A stretch of 64,000 nucleotides of DNA, taken from the NCBI RefSeq assembly GCF_003385455.1, contig NZ_QNUF01000011.1, positions 62,001-126,000 of the forward strand, in the 5' to 3' direction. A model generated the notes under the pieces. That model ran no database searches, had not been told where the DNA came from, and saw only the letters and a program-made list of their open reading frames with translations. The stretch's first letter is position 1. The number at the start of each line of letters is the position of its first letter. The position numbers and the translations under genes were made by a program. Source of the DNA: Chryseobacterium rhizosphaerae (GTDB taxonomy: Bacteria > Bacteroidota > Bacteroidia > Flavobacteriales > Weeksellaceae). Positions 57,089 to 64,000 of the stretch are shown in pieces.

Positions 57089-57802
57089 TTATGGATTTGT
57101 AGAGAAAATGGAACCATTCGCAATTAATGCACGTCTGTTCATTTTTAGAATATCTCTTACCCATTCTGCAAAATCTTCAGGCTGTAAAACCGTTTCCGGG
57201 TTACCGTCTGTAAGCCCACCCTGAATACTCATATCAGAAGCAATAGTACTTGGCGTCAATGTAATCACACGGATATTCTGTTTTCTCCATTCTGCCATCA
57301 TTGATTGAGATAGAGAAACTACTGCTGCTTTGGAAGCTGCATAGGCAGACATATTAGGTCCTCCTTTTAAACCTGCTGTAGAGGCTACGTTTACAATATC
57401 ACCTTCTCCTTTAGCTTTCATAAACGGGTGAACGGCTTTAGCCGCATAGTATACTCCAAATAGATTGGTTTTGATCACCTGCTCCCAGGTTTCAGAAGAC
57501 ATATCTTCAATACTTCCGAAATCCCCGATTCCCGCATTATTGATCAATATATCTACTCCACCAAGTGTTTCAGCTAAAGTTTCGATTCCTGCTTTTACAG
57601 AGGTTTCATCATCAATATTAAATACGGCATAGGCTGCATGCACTCCCAGTTTTTGGATTTCGTCAACTGTATTTTTTAAATTTTCCTCGTTTCTTCCTGT
57701 AATGGCAACGTTTACTCCTTCATGAGCTAAAGCCAGCGCTACAGCCTTTCCTAATCCTCTTCCACCACCGGTTACGATGGCATTTTTTCCGTTTATGTTC
57801 AT
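57089..57802 (-). CDS. SDR family 3-oxoacyl-ACP reductase (FabG-like)
   Basis: A 237-residue classical short-chain dehydrogenase. Cofactor loop TGGGRGLGKAVALALA (about residues 11-26), NNAGIGDFG (about 88-96), catalytic Ser in VASTAGLKGGP (Ser at about 139) and YAASKAAV with Tyr and Lys (about 152-156) are all present. The ending lacks the PG-TDM motif of true FabG (here VITLTPSTIASDM), so it may act on another alcohol or ketone. It is monocistronic, with a TAACTTTG element 22 bp upstream and its own terminator at 56970-57001. Confidence 0.9.
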   Translation of the reverse strand: MNINGKNAIVTGGGRGLGKAVALALAHEGVNVAITGRNEENLKNTVDEIQKLGVHAAYAVFNIDDETSVKAGIETLAETLGGVDILINNAGIGDFGSIEDMSSETWEQVIKTNLFGVYYAAKAVHPFMKAKGEGDIVNVASTAGLKGGPNMSAYAASKAAVVSLSQSMMAEWRKQNIRVITLTPSTIASDMSIQGGLTDGNPETVLQPEDFAEWVRDILKMNRRALIANGSIFSTNP

Positions 57803-57824
57803 TGTAATAATACTTTTCGTTGTA

Positions 57825-57832
57825 CAAAGTTA
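57825..57832 (-). promoter_or_regulatory. TAnnTTTG element before the SDR gene
   Basis: TAACTTTG on the minus strand, 22 bp before the ATG. No clear -33 element. Confidence 0.5.
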
Positions 57833-57911
57833 CAAAAGAACATTTTTACAGGGTGGGAAGAATATAGATTTAATGTTTTTTTAACGGCACCCTATTTTTC
57901 CATATGATTTC

Positions 57912-57927
57912 TCATTCCGGGGAATCC
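57912..57927. repeat. Single degenerate end of the palindromic element
   Basis: TCATTCCGGGGAATCC matches the 4769-6186 element's right end (TCATTCCGTAGGAATCC), apart from the middle bases. No second end is visible nearby. Confidence 0.5.
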
Positions 57928-57969
57928 AAACAAATAACTTTAAAATAAAGGGACAAGCTTGGTAAAACA

Positions 57970-57994
57970 AAGCCGGTTCATGACAAACCGGCTT
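57970..57994 (-). terminator. Intrinsic terminator of the phosphoesterase gene
   Basis: Perfect 9-bp stem AAGCCGGTT/AACCGGCTT, 7-base loop. On the minus strand it is followed by TGTTTTACC. Confidence 0.7.
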
Positions 57995-58023
57995 CAAAAT
58001 CTAAAAAAAGTAAAATAATAAGC

Positions 58024-59613
58024 TTAAGGAATCTGAATTGAGTTCTGTACTTCAAATTCTTCTGAAGCGGAGAATTGATTTCCATACATATCAACAGCTC
58101 TTACCTCAACTTTGTGTTTTCCCAAAGCTAATTTTTTAGGAAAACCTGCTTCCCATATATGTTTTGACATTTCAGGGTTAGAAGGTCTTCTTCCCGGAAG
58201 GATTTTCTCTGTAGTATCCCATTTAAAAACTGAAAGAGCAAAATTCGGATCTATTGTTTCATCATACTCCATGGCTTCCCAGGATCCGTTGTCTATTCTG
58301 TACTCTACTTTATCTTTTTTACCTCCCATGAAAAAGTTGGCCAGAACTTTTGCAGAGGTTTTGGAAGGATAAGGAATGACCTTTGGAACATATAGTTTTA
58401 TTTGATAATCTTCCGGTTTTCCAGCCGTTTTGTACTTAACTTTATATTGATTGTCCATAAAGCTGATGAAAGAATACCCTTTAGCTGTTCCATCTCTCAT
58501 CGTTGAAGTTGGAAGACCCGCTTCGTCAGCCGTACCCGAATACCAGTCACCACAAGTGGTTCCCACATTATATTCATGCAGTTCTTTTATCCCGTTCCAG
58601 CCTGCTTTTTTACCATAGAAAATTTGTTGCTGAATATGGGTATGTGCCGATAAAAGCAATACATTCTGAAAAGGATTTAAAAAATCAAATAATTTCTGGC
58701 GGTCAGCATTTCTAAAGCTATCTTCATTTGTATGCTCCAACGGAATATGGAAAGATACCACCACAAGTTTATTCTTATCAACCCACTTCAAATCATTTTC
58801 GATAAACTGAAGCTGATCTTCACGGAATCCTCCCCAATATCCTTTTCCATCTCTCGGGTCCGGATAAAGAATATCATCCAAAATAATAAAATGAACATTA
58901 CCATAGTTAAATGAATAGTTGGCAGGACCAAAATTGGACTCAAATGTTTCATCTGATAAATGGTCTTCTTTTGCATCATAATTCATATCATGATTTCCCA
59001 TGACATTATACCAGGGCAATCCTACTTCTTTCATTACATCTGCATAAGGTTTTTGAAGGCTTAAATTATCTCCTACCAAATCTCCCAGGCTAATCCCGAG
59101 CACTGCATTTTTCTTGGTATTTTTAACTTCATTTACAATTCCTCTTTTAAAATAATCAAGCTCCTTTTCCGTGTAAGGTTGTGGATCTCCAAAAACAAGA
59201 ATATCAAAGTTTTTATCTTCATTCTGCCTATACAGTGGAAAATTCAGTTCTTTAGGAAGATCTCCGGTAGGAGCTACTCCTTTATATTTAAAATCAGCAG
59301 GGGAACCTTGGGGCTTATGATGGTAATAAAACTGAGGCAGATTATTGCTGTTTAAAGCAGTTTGATACCCTGAAGGTTTGATGACAAAAATGGTCTGTCC
59401 TTCCTGAACAGGTAAGCTATATCTCCCGTTTTTATCCGTAAGGGCTACCTGTACTCCATTGGATACAGCTACTCCCTCTACTCCTTTTTCACGATTTTCT
59501 TTCTTTTGATTTTTATTGCTGTCCTCGTATATATAACCGGAGACAGAAGTCTGGGAAAACGCCATTGCCGAAATCAGCATACATGGCATTAAAAATTTCA
59601 TCTTAGCTCTCAT
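58024..59613 (-). CDS. Secreted calcineurin-like phosphoesterase (MetallophosN/C type)
   Basis: A 529-residue exported metallophosphoesterase. The signal peptide is MKFLMPCMLISAMAFSQ (Met 5; Met 1 lies directly against the tandem repeat). An N-terminal beta domain (about residues 20-130, VSGYIYEDSNKNQKKENREKG-like SdrD/transthyretin-type) precedes the catalytic domain: GDPQPY (about 142-147), GDLVGDN (about 177-183), GNHDMNYD (about 206-213), SFHIPLEH (about 286-293) and SAHTHIQQ (about 323-330), which supply the two-metal site. The C-terminal beta domain (about 380-520) is typical of this group. Third gene after susC and susD, so probably part of phosphate-ester use at the outer surface or periplasm. 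Confidence 0.9.
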   Translation of the reverse strand: MRAKMKFLMPCMLISAMAFSQTSVSGYIYEDSNKNQKKENREKGVEGVAVSNGVQVALTDKNGRYSLPVQEGQTIFVIKPSGYQTALNSNNLPQFYYHHKPQGSPADFKYKGVAPTGDLPKELNFPLYRQNEDKNFDILVFGDPQPYTEKELDYFKRGIVNEVKNTKKNAVLGISLGDLVGDNLSLQKPYADVMKEVGLPWYNVMGNHDMNYDAKEDHLSDETFESNFGPANYSFNYGNVHFIILDDILYPDPRDGKGYWGGFREDQLQFIENDLKWVDKNKLVVVSFHIPLEHTNEDSFRNADRQKLFDFLNPFQNVLLLSAHTHIQQQIFYGKKAGWNGIKELHEYNVGTTCGDWYSGTADEAGLPTSTMRDGTAKGYSFISFMDNQYKVKYKTAGKPEDYQIKLYVPKVIPYPSKTSAKVLANFFMGGKKDKVEYRIDNGSWEAMEYDETIDPNFALSVFKWDTTEKILPGRRPSNPEMSKHIWEAGFPKKLALGKHKVEVRAVDMYGNQFSASEEFEVQNSIQIP

Positions 59614-59781
59614 TTCTTTATTCTTTATTCTTTATTCTTTATTCTTTATTCTTTATTCTTTATTCTTTATTCTTTATTCTTTATTCTTTATTCTTTATTC
59701 TTTATTCTTTATTCTTTATTCTTTATTCTTTATTCTTTATTCTTTATTCTTTATTCTTTATTCTTTATTCTTTATTCTTTA
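59614..59781. repeat. 24-copy heptanucleotide tandem repeat
   Basis: The unit TTCTTTA (TAAAGAA on the minus strand) is repeated 24 times without an interruption that I can see. On the minus strand the array starts 9 nt after the SusD stop codon and ends exactly against the ATG of the phosphoesterase gene. Each unit contains TAA, so every frame is closed. Likely prone to slippage, giving a phase- or level-variable junction. Confidence 0.95.
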
Positions 59782-59790
59782 TTAATCTTT

Positions 59791-61236
59791 TTATTTATTC
59801 CACCACATTTTCACATTGATATGATCTCCTCCCATCTGCTGAACAGCAGCCAAATAATTGGTAGGATTCAATACTTTAGGATTGGGCGGATACATTAATC
59901 TTTGGGGTAAATCTCCATTATTTAACAGACCTCCATTGTTGGGAAGTACCGGAAATCCTGTTCTTCTTTTTTCAAACCATTGCTGCTGATCTACAAAGAA
60001 AAGAGCGATATACTTCTGAAGTATAATTTTTTTCAGGTCTGCTTCATAAGCTACATTTTGATTATCAAAATAGTTGGCCGGTACTACAGCGCCCCACTGT
60101 TCAATAGAAGCTTTCACTCCGTTTTCGTAAAAAGTTTTAGCACTTCCCTGAATGATTCCTTTTAGGGCAAGCTCTGCCAAGGTAAACTGAAGTTCTGCAT
60201 AAGGATAAACAAAAATCTTCAGCGGAGCTTTTGCCAGGTTTTGATTAAGATTTGACGGCTGAAAAGTAAAAACCGTTCCGAAAGGATATCCTGAAGGAGC
60301 ACCCACATATCCTATATTATTGTTTTTCAAATCTTTTGCCTGGGTAAAGAACATCGGTATACGTGGGTCATTATTTTTCTGTAAAGCCTGTACAAAGAAA
60401 TCTGACGCTGCTCTTCCTGTGGTAAAATCCTGAGGCCTTGCAATAGGTGGCATTAATGGAGAGATTCCTGAAATATCAAGCTTAGTAGCATCTGCATTAT
60501 TTTGAAAAATGGGATATACCGTTGGATTGTTTACAATTTCCTGAATTCTTTCTTTCACATTTACCTCTCCATCTCTGCTTAATATTCTTAATAAAAGTCT
60601 TAGAGAAAGCGAGTTACATAGCTTTTTCCAATTGGCTATTCCACTATTATCAGTATCTGCTTTATAAAACAGATCTGCCCCGGTAAGAGGTTTAGTGGTG
60701 ATAAATAAAGCATTAGCCGCTTTCAGATCATCCAAAAGACGGACATAAATATCTTTCTGTCTATCAAATTTAGGTTGAGAAATACCATTATCCAGTTGTG
60801 AAGCTTCGGAAAAAGGAACATCACCATAGGTATCGGTAAGATTGGAATAAATCCATGCATTGAGTACCATAGAAATAGCCTGGTAATTTTTATCTCCTTC
60901 AGAAATAGCTGCTTTTTTAAGGTCATCAACCTGTTTCAGCCATCTGTATGAATTATTCCAGAATCCTGTTCCTGTATTTTCTGTTATATAATAACGGCTT
61001 AATGAATTTCCTTCGTTGGGAAAATCCAGAGAAACCTGCATGATATCAAAATTAAAATCATTAGCCCTGTTATATCCTACGGAAGCCATATTATACTGTA
61101 TGGGAGCCAGCAGGGTGTTTGCAACAGGTACATTGATTCTACTTGTATCTTTATTAATTTCATCCAGGCTTCTGTCACATGACACGGCACATCCTACAAG
61201 GCTAAGAAATGAACATATATAGAGTATCTTTTTCAT
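59791..61236 (-). CDS. SusD/RagB family outer-membrane lipoprotein (SusD-like 2 type)
   Basis: A 481-residue lipoprotein that partners a SusC receptor for nutrient capture at the outer membrane. The start at 61236 (MKKILYICSFLSLVGCAVSC) gives a lipobox before Cys; it follows the SusC stop by 10 bp, so the two are translationally coupled. Typical features are DRSLDEINKDTSRINVP after the lipid Cys, NNSYRWLKQVDDLKKAAISEG (helical TPR region, about residues 105-125), AISMVLNAWIYSNLTDTYGDVPFSEA (about 127-152) and EKRRTGFPVLPN near 446. The ligand cannot be told; an organophosphate is likely given the phosphoesterase. Confidence 0.9.
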   Translation of the reverse strand: MKKILYICSFLSLVGCAVSCDRSLDEINKDTSRINVPVANTLLAPIQYNMASVGYNRANDFNFDIMQVSLDFPNEGNSLSRYYITENTGTGFWNNSYRWLKQVDDLKKAAISEGDKNYQAISMVLNAWIYSNLTDTYGDVPFSEASQLDNGISQPKFDRQKDIYVRLLDDLKAANALFITTKPLTGADLFYKADTDNSGIANWKKLCNSLSLRLLLRILSRDGEVNVKERIQEIVNNPTVYPIFQNNADATKLDISGISPLMPPIARPQDFTTGRAASDFFVQALQKNNDPRIPMFFTQAKDLKNNNIGYVGAPSGYPFGTVFTFQPSNLNQNLAKAPLKIFVYPYAELQFTLAELALKGIIQGSAKTFYENGVKASIEQWGAVVPANYFDNQNVAYEADLKKIILQKYIALFFVDQQQWFEKRRTGFPVLPNNGGLLNNGDLPQRLMYPPNPKVLNPTNYLAAVQQMGGDHINVKMWWNK

Positions 61237-61246
61237 TTTAAAAATT

Positions 61247-64000
61247 TTAGAATTTAACATTTAACTGAATTCCGACTGTTCTGGCTGAAGGCAGCTGCCC
61301 CATTTCAACTCCCGGTGTAATGGTAGAATCGTCAAGGGTAGCTGCTTCCGGATCAAATAATGGAAATTTCGTCCACATCCAAAGGTTTCTTCCAAATAAA
61401 GCAAGGCTAATATCTGTGACTTTTAATGGTTCTGTAATAGATTTCGGGAAAGAATAAGAAATTCTGGCATCTCTTAGCTTAATGAATGAAGTGTCAAATG
61501 AATTGGTTTCCACGTTGGCCCTTCTATAATAATCTCCATAATAAGAAGAAACAGGAACTCCTTTTGTATTCGGAGAAAAGCTTCCGTCCGGATTTTGAAC
61601 AACTCCATCCCCTACAATCAGCCCACCCGGATTATCTCTTCCTACAAGAGTATGGGTAAGTTTCCCCTGTTCGGACATTTTATGATGTGACTGTGAGTAA
61701 GCGATCCCTTTATACTGTCCGTCAAATGAGAAACTAACGGTAATATTTTTATATTTAAATTCGTTCTGAAGCCCGGCTCTCCACTTTGGATAAGCATTTC
61801 CTATTTTCTTCATTTCCGTTGGCTTTGCCGTTAACCCATCTGTACCGTAAATCACTTGTCCATCCGGAGAATACATCAGACCGTAACCATACATATCACC
61901 TAGTGAACCTCCCACTACAGCATTATAATACACAACTCCTCCAACGCTTGCCATCGTGTAAGGTACTCCGTTGAACTCTTCCGGAAGGGAAAGAATCTTG
62001 TTGCGGTTCATTGACCAGTTGGCATTTACATTCCAGGAGAAGTTTTTATTTTTAATAGGTGAAGTGCTTAATGACATTTCGATTCCTCTGTTTCTCAGTT
62101 CTCCGGAATTGATAATTCTTTTATTATATCCGGTTTCATACAGTACAGGAATAATAATGGTCTGATCTTTAGAATTATTCTGATAGGCTGTAAAATTAAA
62201 AGTCAGTCTGTTTTTCAAAATTGTAAAATCCATCCCTCCTTCTATATTCGTAATCATTTCCGGTCTCAAATCAGGATTCGGATACAATAAGGGAGATTCT
62301 ACAGATCCAGTGAATACACTATTTTCATAGTATTTTTCAAGCATATAATTGTAGGTATCATTTCCTACTTTTGACCATGACAGTCTAAGTTTCCAGAAAT
62401 TTAAATTATCAGATTTCAGTTTAAAAATATCAGATAGGATAAAAGAGGATGACAATGACGGATAAAAATAAGATCTGTTATGATCCGGAAGGGTACTGCT
62501 CCAGTCGTTTCTGGCTGTTACATCCAGGAAAATCATATCCTTATAACTGAAATTTGCCAATGCATATAAACTGTTTACCTGATTATCATTAGGTTTTGGA
62601 AGTCTGCTTTCCAAAGATGTCGCATTGGATAGCTGGTACAATCCTGCTTTATTAAGTCCATTAGCCCGGTAATCATTCATGGTATATTCATGATATTTAA
62701 TGTTACCTCCGGCAGAAGCTGTCACACCTACATCTCCAAATTTGTTTTTATAGGTAAAGAGAATATCATTGTTAAGATCCAAATACCTGATGTATTGCTC
62801 CCTGTAATACCCTTTCAGATAATTGGCAGAACTCCAGGGTCTTCTTTGGGTACGGAGTTCATTACTCCATTCCAACCCTGTCTTATAGGCAATATCAAAG
62901 TTTTTGGCCAGCTGATAATTTAGATTAACGTTACCTGTAATAATCTTTTTGTTTGTACTGTTTAGATTTTCATAGGCAATCAGATAAGGGTTATCAATAT
63001 AGGAACTGAAAGGGTGAATCTGATCTACCTGCTCCTGGCCTTTTTTCCAGATAGGTCTATACCATTCGAGATCTACATTGGGATTTTGGAAAATCATAAA
63101 ATAAGAAATCGACTGGTTATTATATCCGGTAGCGGGAAGGTTATCACTTTTAGTCTGGCTGAAGTTGATTTTAGTTCCTATTTTCAGCCTGCTGCTCAAT
63201 TTATGATCTAAGGATACGGCAGCATTCAATCTGTTGAAACCTGTATTAGGCATCATCCATTCATTTTTCAGATAAGAAAGTGAAGTTCTGAAGGATGTGG
63301 ATTCATTAGAATGTTCTACTGACAAGCTGTTTGAGTAAGTAGACCCTACCTGCCAAAAGTTTTTAATATTGTCTTTATAAGGTCTCCATAGTTTTCTTTC
63401 CAAGCTTTGCCCTTCTACCGAGGGATCGTACTGAAAGTAATATTGTCCGTCAAATTTCGGTCCGAAGGCACTACTGGTAGATCCTGTATTTATTCCGTCA
63501 GCAGAAGCTCCGTAAGAATAATAATAATTTCCATTTTTATCTTTTTGCTGAGTTCCCTGTCCGTATTCATATTGATAATCCGGCCATTTAAGAACAGTAT
63601 CATAACTTGAATATGAATTTAAGGTAATCTGAACTTTTCCTTTTTTAGTTTTTCCGGATTTTGTGGTAATCATAATAGCTCCTCTTGAGCCCCTTGAACC
63701 ATAGAGTGCAGAAGCAGTAGGTCCCTTCAGAATTGATACAGATTCAATATCATCAGGATTAATACTGTTGAAACTGTCTCCATAGTCAATAGGTAAATCT
63801 CCTCCAGAGCCGGCTCCATAGGCAGAAGTTCCGGTTCCGGTCTTTCTCCCGCTCAGGGGAACCCCGTCAACAACAATCAGTGCGTCGTTATTTCCCATAT
63901 TCATGGAAATGTCTCCACGAAGGGTAATACGGGCTGTTCCAAGGGGCCCTGCTCCAGCGGTCTGAACTTTCAGCCCTGCTACTTTACCTTCCAAAGCTTC
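61247..64000 (-). CDS. SusC/RagA family TonB-linked outer-membrane receptor, 5' end outside the window
   Basis: The frame is open to the window edge at 64000, so the gene starts outside (the first residues seen are EALEGKVAGLKVQ). The 918 visible residues start inside the plug domain: VQTAGAGPLGTARITLRGD, NDALIVVDGVPLSGRK (about residues 38-53), SINPDDIESVSILKGPTASALYGSRGSRGAI (about 76-106), the hallmark SusC TonB-plug sequence. The rest is a large beta barrel with Asn/Tyr-rich strands and a C-terminal GVEMGQLPSARTVGIQLNVKF strand. It takes up a ligand together with the adjacent SusD protein. The signal peptide, carboxypeptidase-like domain and TonB box are outside the window. Confidence 0.93.
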   Translation of the reverse strand, partial: EALEGKVAGLKVQTAGAGPLGTARITLRGDISMNMGNNDALIVVDGVPLSGRKTGTGTSAYGAGSGGDLPIDYGDSFNSINPDDIESVSILKGPTASALYGSRGSRGAIMITTKSGKTKKGKVQITLNSYSSYDTVLKWPDYQYEYGQGTQQKDKNGNYYYSYGASADGINTGSTSSAFGPKFDGQYYFQYDPSVEGQSLERKLWRPYKDNIKNFWQVGSTYSNSLSVEHSNESTSFRTSLSYLKNEWMMPNTGFNRLNAAVSLDHKLSSRLKIGTKINFSQTKSDNLPATGYNNQSISYFMIFQNPNVDLEWYRPIWKKGQEQVDQIHPFSSYIDNPYLIAYENLNSTNKKIITGNVNLNYQLAKNFDIAYKTGLEWSNELRTQRRPWSSANYLKGYYREQYIRYLDLNNDILFTYKNKFGDVGVTASAGGNIKYHEYTMNDYRANGLNKAGLYQLSNATSLESRLPKPNDNQVNSLYALANFSYKDMIFLDVTARNDWSSTLPDHNRSYFYPSLSSSFILSDIFKLKSDNLNFWKLRLSWSKVGNDTYNYMLEKYYENSVFTGSVESPLLYPNPDLRPEMITNIEGGMDFTILKNRLTFNFTAYQNNSKDQTIIIPVLYETGYNKRIINSGELRNRGIEMSLSTSPIKNKNFSWNVNANWSMNRNKILSLPEEFNGVPYTMASVGGVVYYNAVVGGSLGDMYGYGLMYSPDGQVIYGTDGLTAKPTEMKKIGNAYPKWRAGLQNEFKYKNITVSFSFDGQYKGIAYSQSHHKMSEQGKLTHTLVGRDNPGGLIVGDGVVQNPDGSFSPNTKGVPVSSYYGDYYRRANVETNSFDTSFIKLRDARISYSFPKSITEPLKVTDISLALFGRNLWMWTKFPLFDPEAATLDDSTITPGVEMGQLPSARTVGIQLNVKF

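Noticed and set aside
59614..59781. Coding repeat or fusion of SusD with the phosphoesterase
   Set aside because: Every unit contains TAA, and a 7-bp period brings a stop into all frames every 21 bases; SusD ends normally in WWNK before the array.
1..64000. Prophage, insertion sequence or integrative element
   Set aside because: No transposase, integrase, phage structural or conjugation gene recognised, and no tRNA that could be an attachment site.

Overview
The window looks like a chromosomal segment of a flavobacterium of the family Weeksellaceae, most likely Chryseobacterium or a close relative. This is inferred from the AT-rich, gene-dense layout, promoters of the Bacteroidota type (TTG or TTTG, about 20 nt, then TAnnTTTG), mevalonate-pathway isoprenoid synthesis, a type IX secretion sorting domain, SusC/SusD proteins, a Bat aerotolerance operon, a PNGase F relative and a microviridin-type (graspetide) gene cluster. 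No rRNA, tRNA, CRISPR array, transposase or phage gene was recognised. Both ends cut genes: an unrecognised gene at 2-769 and a SusC-type receptor at 61247-64000.

Layout. 1-4.7 kb: housekeeping genes (DUF1543-purK, TauE/SafE exporter with DUF1634, VOC protein, NTF2-like protein). 4.77-6.19 kb: array of 113-117 bp palindromic elements with 20-bp terminal inverted repeats around a small GIY-YIG nuclease gene. 6.2-10.3 kb: mvaD, acyl-CoA synthetase and epimerase. 10.5-13.1 kb: graspetide cluster of two precursor peptides and two ATP-grasp ligases. 13.2-21 kb: hydrolase, pdxJ, MscS channel, DUF456, lipoprotein, ung, GNAT, MutS2-like. 21-28 kb: secreted surface-type proteins, plus a cobalamin riboswitch placed ahead of a 22-codon frame and an acyl-CoA thioesterase. 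28-34.4 kb: HD hydrolase, PadR/PspC regulatory pair, a 20-codon peptide frame, acyltransferase, MenI-like thioesterase, isochorismate synthase. 34.4-43.2 kb: MarC and the moxR-bat operon. 43.4-46.4 kb: secreted proteins including a PNGase F-like T9SS cargo. 46.6-53.4 kb: DinB, rlmB, DUF6263, DUF4834, YfhO, glycosyltransferase. 53.5-57.8 kb: lipoprotein, ypdA, MFS, SDR. 58-64 kb: susC-susD-phosphoesterase locus whose second intercistronic gap is almost wholly a 24-copy 7-bp tandem repeat.

Genes that work together. The precursors and ligases of the graspetide cluster should make ester- and amide-crosslinked peptides. MoxR, the DUF58 protein and the Bat proteins form a membrane VWA/AAA stress system. 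SusC, SusD and the phosphoesterase probably take up and dephosphorylate an organophosphate ligand. MenF-like and MenI-like proteins fit menaquinone synthesis. The most unusual items are the heptamer array touching a start codon, the GIY-YIG/palindromic-element locus, the graspetide cluster with a variant core, the riboswitch-thioesterase arrangement, and several promoters 4-5 nt from a start codon that predict leaderless mRNAs. All assignments come from reading sequence and motifs; no database search was run.
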